DNA of 56,519 bases from Cytophagaceae bacterium. Lineage in GTDB: Bacteria; Bacteroidota; Bacteroidia; Cytophagales; UBA9547. The notes under the pieces were generated by a model. It was not told the DNA's origin and did no database searches. It saw nothing but the letters and a program-made list of their open reading frames with translations. The position numbers and the translations under genes were made by a program. Shown here one piece after another: positions 28,601-37,553 of this stretch (positions are counted from its first letter, which is position 1; each line of letters starts with the position of its first letter). The DNA lies in assembly GCA_027488865.1 (NCBI GenBank), contig JAIYAU010000015.1, positions 1-56,519 on the forward strand, written 5' to 3'.

Positions 28601-31116
28601 GAGGCGTTGAACTGAGGTATTTTCCCAACGACGGAATGTTAGGAAGTTATGAAATAAAAAATTATGCCAGAAGTAAGAATAGACTTCGATTAGCAGGCTT
28701 GCAGCTTGATTATAGAAAGATGCGTGTTGAAAACGATGGTCTATCCTTAGAAGCCAGCGTAGTTTTGCCTGGTATTATTAGTAATAGATTTACCAAAGAC
28801 AATATTTCAATGCGTTTATGGGGCTATTCTATCCGTAAAACTGGTATAGACGTATCTGGAGACATCTCTTTGTCAGATGTAAGAATTCTTAATATCCTTG
28901 ACATTAAAAGAATCGCCTTTACTTTTGATACTAAAAAAGATTGGTACACAGGATTTGGGGACTTAAAAACACCACTTTTTGATGCCACAATATATGGCGA
29001 AATGCTTCGAGGAAAATTAAATGCTGTAAATTTTAGCGTTTCACCTTTGTATCCTATTCTTGTTGGAACGACTGGTATAGCAATAACACGTTTTGGTGGG
29101 GGCTTAGCTGGTTTGGTTAGTAAGCCAGTTTCTATTAACGTAAATGGCGATTTAGGATTTGTTTGGGACAAAGCCTTTAGCGCTGTTAAATTGAACAATT
29201 TGTTTGCAACTTATACTGTCGGCACTTCTTTGGAAGGTGGAGGTCAACTTGCTGTCTTTGGTATTAATTTGGCCAGAGGAGGATTTATGTTTACAAACAC
29301 AGCATTTAATTGTACTGGCTACGCAAGTTTTTTAGATATAGTTAAATGTGACGCTAATTTGGGAATATCTTTTGGCGATCGTTTTTACATGTCAGGTAGT
29401 TCGGTAGCTGAAGTAAGTATTCCAGATCTGGGTAGTGGATTTCCTGCGGATTTAGTTGATGGTATTATTCCTGATCCACTGTTCAGCCAAACAGTAAATT
29501 TTAGCAACGACGAAGCGTCAAGTAGTTATAATGTTAGCTTGGCAGTGGTATCGGCGGGTATCACTTATGGCTTAAAGTTTAATGGATTTCCATCGCCATT
29601 TATAAGACCACACTTCAGTTTACATTTTCCAAGAATTTGGCCATTTAGGCTAGATTCAACCATTGCGCCGAATCCTACAAATCCATTTGAAGGAAGAAGT
29701 ATAGAAATAACCGATGCTGTCACTGAATTTAAATTAGAAAAATCGTCGCGTTTAATGGTGATTAGAGTAAAAACGCAAGGCCAAATTCCAGATTTTGATT
29801 TGGAGTGTCCTAACGGACAAATCTTGAGTAAAGATAATTTGCAAGGATATCGTGCTTTTTATAAAGTAAACTTTAAACAGTCAAAAACCTTTTATTGTAT
29901 TGAAAATCCTGAACTTGGAAACTATAAAATCATTCTACGCAAGCAAGGAAGTGCAAAATATCACTTTGACATTTATCTTGAACCAGAATTTGCAACCTTG
30001 AAAATAAATAAGGTTACTAAAGACAATGATATGGCTGTTGTTGAAACCATCGGCAAAGCTGGAGATAATCCGGCTAAATATACGTTATTCTATGACCGTG
30101 ATACCACTTTCGCAGATGGAGCCGTGATAGGAGAAGGTAAAATATTGTCTTCAACTAATCTTATGAAATGGAACATTAGCCAGATACCACAAGGAGAATA
30201 TTTCATTTATGCATTCATTACAGACACCTTTGGAATAAGAAAGGTAATGTTCAAAAATCCTATCGTAGTTACACACAAAAACTATCCAACAGCACCATTT
30301 AATCCCGTTTTTGCACCAGCGGACAGCGGTATTAAAGCAAGTTGGCAATACAATGGTTACAAGCCAGTTGATTTTATGATTGAAATAAGTGAAACATCCA
30401 CCTTCACAAAATACAAATCCTACTCCGTTGGAAGCGATACATCGTTTTTGTTTAAAGAACTAGTCCCAGGGGCAAGCTATTTTATGAGAATAGTAGCGAT
30501 GGATTCAATGTATAAAACAAGTTTGCCTTCTAAAATAGTTAAGGTTGATTATGTGAGCCCAAATTTGAATAATGCTCCATATTTTACGTCCCAACCCGTG
30601 ATTCCAGCGAGAGTTGGGCAAGCATATTATTACCGATTTTTTGGGAAAGATTATGACAACGACGCCTTAACCTATTCGTTAAAAGAAGCACCAAATTGGT
30701 TAAAAATCGATAGCTCAGGCTCTCTAACGGGCATCCCTGACTCAACTGGCCTAGCATATGTAGAACTAGAAGCAAGCGACGGGCAATTAAAAACGCTCCA
30801 AAAATTTTATATAGAAGTTTCTTCTGCTTTTCGATTATCTACTGAAAACAGCAATTTAAATAACGTAGAACCTTTAGTGATTATTCCCAATCCTGCCAAA
30901 GATTATGTACAGCTAGACATGCAAAATAATGTTTCTGGTTGGTTTGATCTTACCATAACTGATGCTTTTGGAAAAAGGTTGGCAACGGATAAAGTAGAAG
31001 TGAGCAATGGAAAAACCGTGAAAGTGGTGTCTGTTAATTGGCTTCGACATGGTGCTTACATTATAGAACTTAGTCAAAGCTCTTGGAATAAAAAAGCAAA
31101 ACTAATTAAACAATAA
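25618..31116 (+). CDS. Large multidomain secreted protein with type IX C-terminal sorting domain
   Basis: 1832 residues. A signal peptide (about 1-22) is followed by propeller-like repeats to about 480 (GGPGNDLPNCMTISPSG, GAQGNDLINDLKFD and GGGGSDDAQSVDFDG mark successive units). Residues about 510-960 are FnIII-like modules, with recurring ATLNPNGTTTTVKLYYGL- and KYYYQYQLTNNQG-type strands. About 960-1330 is a glycine-rich beta region I cannot assign. Another FnIII-like module lies near 1560-1650, a putative Ig/cadherin-like module (SLTGIPDSTGLAYVELEASDGQ) near 1660-1745, and a type A sorting domain (IIPNPAKDYVQLD) fills the last 80 residues. It is therefore expected to cross the outer membrane by the type IX system and be surface-anchored or released. 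Function unknown. Confidence 0.88.
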   Translation: MKPNFRFLIIFLFFVELMVVRAQSFQWAYNLSPANINDVKHDKQDGGVFVFGDVFYKTNFNINNKGVDYSIIKGDTPGNGSVAYVAKYDSLGSLKFAITCGAGGRDENATVLDVENHPGNNFIFVLYRFSSKYLSQVQLNNTNLNDPNTLITLGSDVVPSSSQNVIVLYTKNGAYFSHYKLASLTTRISDLGFNAAGDMILTGSFSGTTNIGFVTPYNVTSVELRDAFIARYTWNSANVLSCVTFGGPGNDLPNCMTISPSGTIAVGGTFNGATISAKLKSNTSSISNSFAAQYNTTNTFVVSWSGSNNYLNYINGYGAQGNDLINDLKFDDLENCYAVGTISGTSPNFNLNGYNTMLVEGQDGAIICLNNNGSVKWYSKIGGGGSDDAQSVDFDGNDILVSGYYKDTSSTIFPRVLNDLKNSKPKTNGYLLRADLTTGTFKEASIFGGNYDDNFFKISSFGKSGFYFALKVQNNFNGTLQDSVDVDASPFTDNILKSFNYSVNSKNYKPVLAIGRYLRIDSNRIFVKTGIAANQQAYSSNVNASVVSPNFMSKIYIEYGLDSLGVMSKKLIQEKAMSFDTMHVNTLLQNLSINKIYYYRIVLENGLGVFKGKFKSFTTKLSPPEVLKVVDFTDNKSAVLTATLNPNGTTTTVKLYYGLTKGLEDATSLNLSTLVGEIIDLQTTLNNLLPSRKYYYQYQLTNNQGTRTYLDSFVVKLLPPKISALNYIYPREISLNAAFNPNGQDGDNKVELQYGLSKSYSNSIRLSTPVDSGYNFTPIDKIVIKKLKTNTLYYLRIKVSNELGVVYSRDTAVYTLSDILFENMRFNTVGTFKLSANTSAIPNKLPTTYKLLLRDKSNNKVEEKVIKPSIYQYSIDFSTILNKLKGNNNYQIQFKATNPSGTYYSKNYSFKTLNSIFMNRDQKLFATQLTYLSNTSTKVKNNIYTTNGIFFGGEVTIDGDPNPVQVPYPNRNLSGTDGFGVNDVSGKGDFKMYDGGVELRYFPNDGMLGSYEIKNYARSKNRLRLAGLQLDYRKMRVENDGLSLEASVVLPGIISNRFTKDNISMRLWGYSIRKTGIDVSGDISLSDVRILNILDIKRIAFTFDTKKDWYTGFGDLKTPLFDATIYGEMLRGKLNAVNFSVSPLYPILVGTTGIAITRFGGGLAGLVSKPVSINVNGDLGFVWDKAFSAVKLNNLFATYTVGTSLEGGGQLAVFGINLARGGFMFTNTAFNCTGYASFLDIVKCDANLGISFGDRFYMSGSSVAEVSIPDLGSGFPADLVDGIIPDPLFSQTVNFSNDEASSSYNVSLAVVSAGITYGLKFNGFPSPFIRPHFSLHFPRIWPFRLDSTIAPNPTNPFEGRSIEITDAVTEFKLEKSSRLMVIRVKTQGQIPDFDLECPNGQILSKDNLQGYRAFYKVNFKQSKTFYCIENPELGNYKIILRKQGSAKYHFDIYLEPEFATLKINKVTKDNDMAVVETIGKAGDNPAKYTLFYDRDTTFADGAVIGEGKILSSTNLMKWNISQIPQGEYFIYAFITDTFGIRKVMFKNPIVVTHKNYPTAPFNPVFAPADSGIKASWQYNGYKPVDFMIEISETSTFTKYKSYSVGSDTSFLFKELVPGASYFMRIVAMDSMYKTSLPSKIVKVDYVSPNLNNAPYFTSQPVIPARVGQAYYYRFFGKDYDNDALTYSLKEAPNWLKIDSSGSLTGIPDSTGLAYVELEASDGQLKTLQKFYIEVSSAFRLSTENSNLNNVEPLVIIPNPAKDYVQLDMQNNVSGWFDLTITDAFGKRLATDKVEVSNGKTVKVVSVNWLRHGAYIIELSQSSWNKKAKLIKQ

Positions 31117-31154
31117 CAGTTTAGTACCTGAAATACCAAATCACTCCGATTCTT

Positions 31155-31185
31155 TTGTGCATTTTGGCAAAATAAGCTACTTTTA
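31155..31185 (+). promoter_or_regulatory. Promoter-like element for fcl
   Basis: TTG at 31155-31157 (within TTTTG), a 20-base spacer, then TACTTTTA at 31178-31185, one base off TAnnTTTG. Transcription would then begin near 31191, inside the left arm of the 17-bp inverted repeat that follows. Confidence 0.45.
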
Positions 31186-31231
31186 TGGCTGATAAAGATG
31201 GATTTAAACCAAAACCATCTTTATCAGCCAT
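31185..31231. repeat. Perfect 17-bp inverted repeat upstream of fcl
   Basis: ATGGCTGATAAAGATGG (31185-31201) and CCATCTTTATCAGCCAT (31215-31231) are exact reverse complements around a 13-base A/T-rich loop. The right arm ends seven bases before the fcl ATG (31239). No T tract follows, so it does not look like a normal intrinsic terminator. It could be an operator palindrome or a 5'-UTR hairpin. Confidence 0.95.
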
Positions 31232-31238
31232 TCTCTAT

Positions 31239-32177
31239 ATGAATCAAAGTTCAAAAATATATGTCGCAGGTCACAACGGCATGGTAGGATCGGCCATCGT
31301 TCGCTTGTTACGCAAAGAAGGTTATAACCAACTGATATTAAAATCATCGAAAGAGCTAGACTTGCGCAGTCAACAAGCAGTCGAGAACTTTTTTGCAGAA
31401 TATAGCCCCGAATACGTATTTCTAGCCGCTGCCAAGGTAGGAGGCATTCATGCTAATAACATCTATCGCGCTGATTTTTTATATGACAATCTGATGATCC
31501 AAAGCAATGTTATTCATCAAAGCCATTTGCACAATGTAAAAAAGCTTTTGTTTTTAGGTTCTTCTTGTATTTATCCTAAATTTGCTCCCCAACCACTTAG
31601 TGAAGAAGATTTGCTCACCGGAGTACTCGAGCCAACCAATGAACCTTACGCCATAGCCAAAATTGCAGGTATTAAATTGTGTGAAAATTATAATAAACAA
31701 CATGGGTGTAATTTTATCTCTGCTATGCCCACTAATTTATATGGACCAAACGACAATTACCATCTAGAAAATTCCCACGTAATTCCTGCTTTAATTGGCA
31801 AATTTCATAAAGCCAAGGTTCAAAATAGTGACTTTGTGGAGATTTGGGGTACTGGATTACCGCTACGTGAATTTCTCCATGTAGATGACTTGGCGAGTGC
31901 TTGTTTACTGATTATGAATAAATACGAAGAAATAGAATTTATTAATTTAGGTTCTGGGCAAGAAATATCTATTTTTGAGCTTGCTCTTTTAATCAAAAAA
32001 ATCGTAGACTACTCAGGCGATCTTCGTTTTGATACAACCAAGCCAGATGGTACACCTCGAAAGCTGATGAATAATTCTAAATTGGCAAAAATGGGATGGC
32101 AACCTTCCATTCCATTAGAGGAAGGGTTACGTGAAGTTTATTATAGCTATGTTAAAAGCATAGAAAATAAAAATTAA
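31239..32177 (+). CDS. fcl: GDP-L-fucose synthase
   Basis: 312 residues from ATG 31239. The enzyme epimerises and reduces GDP-4-keto-6-deoxymannose to GDP-L-fucose, a sugar donor for surface polysaccharide. The NADP-binding [14 protein letters not shown] (about 11-24), the SSCIYP segment, the [14 protein letters not shown] segment holding the catalytic Tyr-x3-Lys, and the [21 protein letters not shown] segment ([16 protein letters not shown]) are diagnostic. The frame is open to an ATG at 31185, but the added residues come from the 17-bp inverted repeat and match nothing in the family, so I reject that start. The partner gmd is not in the window. The export permease begins two bases after the stop. 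Confidence 0.95.
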   Translation: MNQSSKIYVAGHNGMVGSAIVRLLRKEGYNQLILKSSKELDLRSQQAVENFFAEYSPEYVFLAAAKVGGIHANNIYRADFLYDNLMIQSNVIHQSHLHNVKKLLFLGSSCIYPKFAPQPLSEEDLLTGVLEPTNEPYAIAKIAGIKLCENYNKQHGCNFISAMPTNLYGPNDNYHLENSHVIPALIGKFHKAKVQNSDFVEIWGTGLPLREFLHVDDLASACLLIMNKYEEIEFINLGSGQEISIFELALLIKKIVDYSGDLRFDTTKPDGTPRKLMNNSKLAKMGWQPSIPLEEGLREVYYSYVKSIENKN

Positions 32178-32179
32178 AT

Positions 32180-32995
32180 ATGACAAAAATTGTAATTGAC
32201 GCACATAATAAACCCTTTTTAGTTGATTTTAGGGAAATAGTCAGATATAAAGACCTGTTCTTTACCCTTGCCTTAAGAGATTTCAAGGTTAGATATGCTC
32301 AAACCTTTTTAGGGTTTGCATGGGCATTTTTGCAGCCATTTACCACATTGGTCGTATTGGTGATTGTTTTTAAAAATGCACTTAAAGTGGACACACAAAA
32401 TGTCCCCTATCCTTTGTTTGCAATGGCTGGTATGACACTTTGGACTTATTTTGGCTATGTTCTTAATCAATCAGGAAGTTCAATTATCTCATCACAAGCC
32501 ATGATAAGTAAAATTTACTTTCCTCGATTAATTATACCAATATCAAAAGCTATGGTCGGGATTATAGATTTTGGAATATCATTTTTTATGCTAATCTGTC
32601 TTTTTATTTATTATCAGACACCGTTACAGGGGCAAATGGTCTTTTTGCCATTATTTGTTTTTATCAACGTTATTTCTTCATTGGGTGCTGGAATTCTTTT
32701 CAGTTCTTTATCTGTTCGATTTAGGGATGTCCAATATATTATTCCGTTTATTGTGCAATTTGGCCTCTACATTACGCCAGTGGCCTATCCAGCCAGTTTT
32801 ATTACTTCTGATTTTAAATTTTTATATTATTTAAATCCCTTAGCCGGCACGATTGATGCGTTTAGATGGTCACTTTTTGGGGGAGAGTTGTTTAGTAACT
32901 ATTGTTATTTATCCTTTACTAGTGGTATACTACTTTTTATAGTGAGTATAATGGTTTTTAGGTCTATAGAAAATAAAATGGCCGATATAGTTTAG
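32180..32995 (+). CDS. ABC-2 type polysaccharide export permease (Wzm/TagG/KpsM-like)
   Basis: 271 residues with six hydrophobic segments. The N-terminal amphipathic part (RYKDLFFTLALRDFKVRYAQTFLGFAWAFLQP, from about residue 22) is the hallmark of the family, and a LGAGILFSSLSVRFRDVQYIIPF segment contains the conserved RDV loop. Such permeases export undecaprenyl-linked polysaccharide (O antigen, capsule or teichoic acid) with a Wzt/TagH-type ATPase. The ATPase normally lies next to the permease, but here the next gene is an outer-membrane porin-like protein 221 bases away. It is two bases after fcl and clearly co-transcribed with it. Confidence 0.9.
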   Translation: MTKIVIDAHNKPFLVDFREIVRYKDLFFTLALRDFKVRYAQTFLGFAWAFLQPFTTLVVLVIVFKNALKVDTQNVPYPLFAMAGMTLWTYFGYVLNQSGSSIISSQAMISKIYFPRLIIPISKAMVGIIDFGISFFMLICLFIYYQTPLQGQMVFLPLFVFINVISSLGAGILFSSLSVRFRDVQYIIPFIVQFGLYITPVAYPASFITSDFKFLYYLNPLAGTIDAFRWSLFGGELFSNYCYLSFTSGILLFIVSIMVFRSIENKMADIV

Positions 32996-33216
32996 TACCT
33001 AGCCATAGTAAAAATTGGATATTAATGTTACCCAGTTAAGGTTTTTATTGGAGTTAATACTTGTTAAGTTTTTTGTAAGCTGCACTTGCCCAATTTTGTT
33101 AACTGCAATAGTTTATTTAATAATCACTTTTAGTTATCATTGAATTACTTTTAACTTGTATAGGTAATTTTTCAATCTAAAATACCCTAAATTGCAATTT
33201 ATTTTAAATTTGGAGA

Positions 33217-34542
33217 ATGGCTAAAATTGGTACGTTGATAATATTCTTGAAAAATATTGTTGGAATTATATTGTTCTTTTTTGTAATCCTAAAACCACTT
33301 TTTGCTCAAAATGCGCAAGATTCCATTCCTAAAAGGGAATTAATAATAGATTTAGAAATAAGACCACGGGCTGAAGTTAGAGAAAATTATAGGTTAGCTT
33401 CAACTGATATTTCAGAATCTGAATTTTATATAAGTCAGCGTAATAGATTGGGGATCAATTATAAAAGCAAGTTTTTTAATGTAGTAGGTAGTTTCCAAGA
33501 AATTCATTTGTGGAATAAAAACAATAAAATTTCTACAATTGGAAGTATCAATGCGTATGAATTGTATTTGGAACCCATTTTTTCGAAATACTTTTCAGTA
33601 AGAGTTGGTAGACAGGCGATTACCTTGGATAATGGTCGAATATTTTCTTCTGCGCCATGGGCTCAACAAGGGAGAACGCACGAAGGAATTCGATTTGTCG
33701 TTACTAAAAATAATTTAAACACCGATTTACTTTTAGCCACCACGCGTAATTTTTCAACTCCTTATGATCCAGCCTATTCACCAATGAATGGCATTAATTA
33801 TAAATACCTTTTTGTGCACTTTTTGAAGTATAAATTTGCTAATGGTTTTGCAATTTCAACCATTAACGCATGTGATGTGTTCGAACAAACCAACAATACC
33901 AATGTTTTAATTTCTCGCCAAACCAACGGCGGAAGGCTAGATTTCGTAAATACTAGATGGCTATTTACACTGTCAGGATACTACCAATCAGGGCAAATTT
34001 CTAGTGGACAAAAGGTAAAATCGTTCTACTTTCAGCCTGAAATTACTCACAATCTCAACTCAACGAATATCCGTTTAGGCACTGAATTTTTAAGTGGGCA
34101 AAGTGCTAATTACACAGGAGATGTTACCCATGCTTTTGTGCCACTTTATGGTGTAGTATGGCGATTTAATGGAAATATGAACCTGTTCACAAAGTTCCCC
34201 AACGATGTAAATGGAAGAGGTTTAATCAATCCTTATTTGTTAGTATTGCAAAAAATAAGCAAGAAAATATCCTTGCGACTTGATGCCCATTTGTTTTATT
34301 CACAACACCAATTAAATGGTTTTGCTAATTCATTATCAAATAATTATTTAGGCTTAGAAACCGATTTTACGATAAATTATAAACCTAATAATAGATTCCA
34401 TATCAATTTAAGTTACGATTTTTATTTTGCAGATAAAAGCATGGAGCAATTAAGAAAAGTAAGTAATGCCAATAAAATCCCAATGTGGGGCTATTTGATG
34501 ATATCTTATAAGCCTAAAGAATGGAGGTGGAGGAGTTTTTAG
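33217..34542 (+). CDS. Alginate-export-like outer-membrane porin
   Basis: 441 residues. A signal peptide (about 1-30, ending LKPLFAQ) precedes a beta-barrel with strands such as LEIRPRAEVRENYR, SQRNRLGINYKS, VRVGRQAITLDNGRIFS and a C-terminal aromatic strand (WGYLMISYKP). The RPRAExR ... QRxRLGxxY ... GRQ order is that of the alginate_exp family (AlgE-like). Members may export polysaccharides or simply take up small solutes. Its position behind fcl and an export permease makes a link to polysaccharide plausible but unproven. An element TAAATTTG at 33205-33212 lies too near the start to be a normal -7 box. Confidence 0.75.
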   Translation: MAKIGTLIIFLKNIVGIILFFFVILKPLFAQNAQDSIPKRELIIDLEIRPRAEVRENYRLASTDISESEFYISQRNRLGINYKSKFFNVVGSFQEIHLWNKNNKISTIGSINAYELYLEPIFSKYFSVRVGRQAITLDNGRIFSSAPWAQQGRTHEGIRFVVTKNNLNTDLLLATTRNFSTPYDPAYSPMNGINYKYLFVHFLKYKFANGFAISTINACDVFEQTNNTNVLISRQTNGGRLDFVNTRWLFTLSGYYQSGQISSGQKVKSFYFQPEITHNLNSTNIRLGTEFLSGQSANYTGDVTHAFVPLYGVVWRFNGNMNLFTKFPNDVNGRGLINPYLLVLQKISKKISLRLDAHLFYSQHQLNGFANSLSNNYLGLETDFTINYKPNNRFHINLSYDFYFADKSMEQLRKVSNANKIPMWGYLMISYKPKEWRWRSF

Positions 34543-34851
34543 CATTTTTTCGTATATTTCTATATACACAAAAAATGAAGTTCTGTGTATTTGAAGATAC
34601 ATAATATGATTATATTTCTATATTAGCCTGTACAAATTATGGGATCTTTGTTTCTAAAATCTGAATTACTTGTTCGTAAACATTACCAATTACAAAGAAT
34701 AGGTATCTTCATGTTATATTTTCAGGGCTTAGTACAGTCTTATCTGAATTAATTTTTTCCATCGATTGCTTTAGGTTCTTTATTTTGTTAATTACAAAGG
34801 TTACAAAATATAGCATTACCAATTGCCATAATCCAAATCGACATAAATGGT
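34543..34851. other. Gene-free interval between convergent genes
   Basis: 309 bases with no plausible gene. It contains a 7-bp hairpin just after the porin stop (ATACACA 34564-34570 with TGTGTAT 34584-34590), two direct repeats (CATTACCAATT at 34681 and 34814; AATTACAAAG at 34688 and 34790), and a 9-bp inverted pair (TGAAGATAC 34592, GTATCTTCA 34703). Nothing resembles a known RNA. Confidence 0.6.
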
Positions 34852-35430
34852 CTAAGCCACCCCTTTTTCAATAAGAAGCATCAAAATGTGTATTACCTTT
34901 ATGTGAACTTCTTGAATTCTATCAGCGAAGCCAAAGTAAGGTACTCTTATTTCTACATCACAAAATGGAGCAAGTTTCCCCCCATCTTTACCAGTTAGGC
35001 CGATTACAGTCATACCTTTGGCTTTGGCAGTTTTAGCCGCATTGATTACATTGGTTGAGTTACCGCTGGTCGTAATGCCTAGTAACACATCTCCTTTATT
35101 ACCAAGCGCTTCTAAGTATCTTGAAAAAATAAAATCGTAACCGTAATCATTACCAACACAGGTGATATGGCTTGGATCGGAGATAGAAATTGCAGGAATC
35201 GCTTTTCTATCTTCACGATATTTTCCAGTTAGTTCTTCTGCAAAATGCATTGCATCGCAGCTTGAGCCACCATTGCCACAGGAGATAACCTTTCCTCCAT
35301 TTTTAATAGCATTTATTATAGACAATGCCGCTTGTTCTATTTGAATGATATGGTTAGGATCATTTAAAAACTTGTTTATTACGTCAGCTGCGGTATTTAA
35401 CTCGGCTAAAATTAATTCTTGATTTGACAT
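34852..35430 (-). CDS. gmhA: Phosphoheptose isomerase (D-sedoheptulose 7-phosphate isomerase)
   Basis: 192 residues. GmhA turns sedoheptulose 7-phosphate into D-glycero-D-manno-heptose 7-phosphate, the first step to ADP-heptose for lipopolysaccharide core. It is a SIS-domain protein very close to E. coli Gmh[22 protein letters not shown], the phosphate-binding [17 protein letters not shown], and [13 protein letters not shown] with the active-site His are all present. It is last in a minus-strand run purK-purE-hypothetical-gmhA, 26 bases after the hypothetical. A family 9 glycosyltransferase elsewhere in the window could use the product. Confidence 0.93.
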   Translation of the reverse strand: MSNQELILAELNTAADVINKFLNDPNHIIQIEQAALSIINAIKNGGKVISCGNGGSSCDAMHFAEELTGKYREDRKAIPAISISDPSHITCVGNDYGYDFIFSRYLEALGNKGDVLLGITTSGNSTNVINAAKTAKAKGMTVIGLTGKDGGKLAPFCDVEIRVPYFGFADRIQEVHIKVIHILMLLIEKGVA

Positions 35431-35456
35431 TATGTTTAAAATATTAACTACAAATA

Positions 35457-35795
35457 TTAAAAAATTTCTTCAAAATATTCTATTACATGAATTTTAAGCA
35501 AATTTTCTTGTTCAAGTAAATTAAAACTTGGTAATTCCTTTAAAAGCTTATAATGAGGCCAGCCTTCTTGATCCGTACCATCATATTGGTAATATCCTGA
35601 TTTACTTAAAATTCGGCAAATTCCAACATGCATTAAATCCTGCTTTTGTTCCTTAGTAAAGTATTGAAATCCTTTGCCTAATTCTTGTACACCTATAATA
35701 AAAAGTATTCCGTTAAGGTCTGGTACCTTACCAAAGTTTTTTTGAATAAACTCTTGAACTGAGTGCCATCGTTTTTCTATATGGGGATCAGTCAT
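35457..35795 (-). CDS. Conserved hypothetical protein
   Basis: 112 residues, no signal peptide or membrane segment. The sequence is mixed alpha/beta with segments [39 protein letters not shown] and a GWPHY motif. It looks like a conserved cytoplasmic Bacteroidota protein, but I cannot assign a function. It lies 12 bases after purE and 26 before gmhA on the same strand, so it is probably co-transcribed. Confidence 0.75.
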   Translation of the reverse strand: MTDPHIEKRWHSVQEFIQKNFGKVPDLNGILFIIGVQELGKGFQYFTKEQKQDLMHVGICRILSKSGYYQYDGTDQEGWPHYKLLKELPSFNLLEQENLLKIHVIEYFEEIF

Positions 35796-35807
35796 TTAAA
35801 ATTAATG

Positions 35808-36305
35808 CTAAGAGTTGGCAGAAAGTTTATGTACAGCTTCTTCTACCTTTAGCTTCATTTCTTCCTTAAAGCCTATTAAATTTTTGGCTATTTTCTCATC
35901 TGAGATAGCTATAATCTGTGCAGCAAGAATGCCAGCATTTTTACTTCCGTTTAAAGCCACCGTCGCCACAGGTACACCATTGGGCATTTGTAGGATGGAG
36001 AGTATAGAGTCCCATCCATCAAGCGAATTTGATGATTTTATTGGTACACCAATTACAGGTAAAGTCGTGAGTGATGCAACCATCCCAGGCAAGTGTGCTG
36101 CTCCACCAGCCCCAGCTATTATAACTTTAAAACCATTTGAAATTGCGCTTTTTGCAAAATCAAACATTCTCTCGGGAGTTCTATGAGCCGATATTACTGT
36201 GATAGCATAAGCCACTTGCAGGGCATCAAGTACTTTAGCAGCTTCAGACATAATTGGTAGATCCGAATCGCTACCCATAATAATGGCTACTTGTGCGCTT
36301 TTCAT
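35808..36305 (-). CDS. purE: N5-carboxyaminoimidazole ribonucleotide mutase
   Basis: 165 residues. PurE (class I) moves the carboxyl group of N5-CAIR to give CAIR in purine synthesis. The [19 protein letters not shown] start, [14 protein letters not shown] with the active-site His, [15 protein letters not shown] and the GVPIKSS and [13 protein letters not shown] segments are diagnostic. The ATG (36305) overlaps the end of purK by four bases, indicating coupled translation, as expected because PurK makes the PurE substrate. Confidence 0.97.
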   Translation of the reverse strand: MKSAQVAIIMGSDSDLPIMSEAAKVLDALQVAYAITVISAHRTPERMFDFAKSAISNGFKVIIAGAGGAAHLPGMVASLTTLPVIGVPIKSSNSLDGWDSILSILQMPNGVPVATVALNGSKNAGILAAQIIAISDEKIAKNLIGFKEEMKLKVEEAVHKLSANS

Positions 36306-37441
36306 GCTATAACCTTTATGGTTGATTTTACCAGTTTTACTTTCTCTTTTAACTTCTCAACATCAGCATCTATAATGGTAATGTGACCCATTTTTCTAAA
36401 TGGTTTGGTAAACTTTTTTCCATATAGGTGAATATAAACACCTTCAACAGCCAGTATCTTGTCTATTCCTAAATATTTTGCTATTCCACTGTAGGAATCT
36501 TCACCCAATATATTTACCATAGCAGATGGCATTTTGGTATTGGTTGAGCCCAAAGGTAGGTTAAGAATGGCCCTTAGATGTTGTTCAAATTGTGACGTAT
36601 AGTTTGCCTTTATTGTATGATGGCCACTATTATGTGGTCTTGGAGCAATTTCGTTTACTAATACTTGACCATCTTTGGTTACAAACATTTCTACTGCCAA
36701 AAGTCCTATTATCCCAAGTTTTTCAACTAGCTTCACCGCAATTTCATTGGCCTGTTCTATTATTGAGGCACTTATTTCTGCGGGAGCAAATAGATATTCA
36801 ACCAAATTTTGCTCCGGGTGAAAAACTAGTTCCACAGGCGGGAATACAGATATTTGACCATTTGTATTTCTTGCGCAAATAATTGAAATTTCCTTGTCAA
36901 AATCTATCAGCTTTTCAAGAAGGCTAGACGAATCAAAGGCTTTATCTATATCTTGGATAGATTTTATTTTTTGTACTCCTTTGCCATCATAACCAGATCT
37001 TCCTAGTTTTTGTACGCCAGGTAGTAAATGTGGATAATGTTTTATGTCCTCTTTAGTGGATATTAAAACAAAATCAGCGGTTGGAATTTGATTGTCTTTA
37101 TAAAATTGTTTTTGTGTTCGTTTATCCTGAATTAATCGTATTACCGATGGCTGTGGATGGATAGTTTTACCCTCTGATTGAAGCTTTTCTAATGCATCTA
37201 CATTGACATTTTCAACCTCAATAGTTATCATATCGAGCTCTTTGCCAAATTGATAAACATCGTCGAAACTGTTAGGATTGCCAACTACAAAAACCGAAGC
37301 AAATTCTTTACATGGGGAGGCACTATCACTATCAAGCACACTGGTGTGAATGTTAAAGTCGACACAAGACTGTATAAGCATACGGCCAAGCTGCCCACCA
37401 CCAAGGATGCCGAGCCTGAAATCGTGGTAAAATTCTTTCAT
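36302..37441 (-). CDS. purK: N5-carboxyaminoimidazole ribonucleotide synthase
   Basis: 379 residues. PurK uses ATP and bicarbonate to carboxylate AIR. The [15 protein letters not shown] start, the ATP-grasp segment [15 protein letters not shown], the [17 protein letters not shown] segment and [14 protein letters not shown] near residue 265 are typical. First gene of the minus-strand operon purK-purE-hypothetical-gmhA. Downstream overlap with purE is four bases. No convincing promoter was found upstream. Confidence 0.97.
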   Translation of the reverse strand: MKEFYHDFRLGILGGGQLGRMLIQSCVDFNIHTSVLDSDSASPCKEFASVFVVGNPNSFDDVYQFGKELDMITIEVENVNVDALEKLQSEGKTIHPQPSVIRLIQDKRTQKQFYKDNQIPTADFVLISTKEDIKHYPHLLPGVQKLGRSGYDGKGVQKIKSIQDIDKAFDSSSLLEKLIDFDKEISIICARNTNGQISVFPPVELVFHPEQNLVEYLFAPAEISASIIEQANEIAVKLVEKLGIIGLLAVEMFVTKDGQVLVNEIAPRPHNSGHHTIKANYTSQFEQHLRAILNLPLGSTNTKMPSAMVNILGEDSYSGIAKYLGIDKILAVEGVYIHLYGKKFTKPFRKMGHITIIDADVEKLKEKVKLVKSTIKVIA

Positions 37442-37517
37442 TTTTTTTAGGCTATTGGCTTAAAGGCTTTTAAATCTATCAAATTATGATTTGTTCAAAA
37501 ACCAACCTCTAAATGAC

Positions 37518-37547
37518 AAAAAAAGCTTTCCATCTATTGGAAAGCTT
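37518..37547 (-). terminator. Rho-independent terminator after tRNA-Leu
   Basis: On the minus strand AAGCTTTCC (37547-37539), a seven-base loop and GGAAAGCTT (37531-37523) form a 9-bp stem, continued by a run of T (37524-37518 on the plus strand read as A). It lies just past the 3' end of tRNA-Leu. Confidence 0.8.
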
Positions 37548-37553
37548 AATAAG

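Noticed and set aside
28824-29198. 124-codon minus-strand frame inside the large secreted protein gene
   Set aside because: It is a shadow frame; the plus-strand gene is long, continuous and has recognisable domains.
31185-31238. Upstream start giving an 18-residue N-terminal extension to GDP-L-fucose synthase
   Set aside because: The residues come from the 17-bp inverted repeat and the family begins with the nucleotide-binding motif soon after ATG 31239.
33205-33212. TAAATTTG just before the alginate-export-like gene as a -7 box
   Set aside because: It is five bases from the ATG and lacks a -33 element; transcription would start within the start codon.
37029-37037. Perfect DnaA-box sequence (TGTGGATAA), with a near match at 19830-19838 before parA
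   Set aside because: Single boxes, one within purK; no cluster, AT-rich unwinding element or dnaA/dnaN gene is present, so no origin is claimed.
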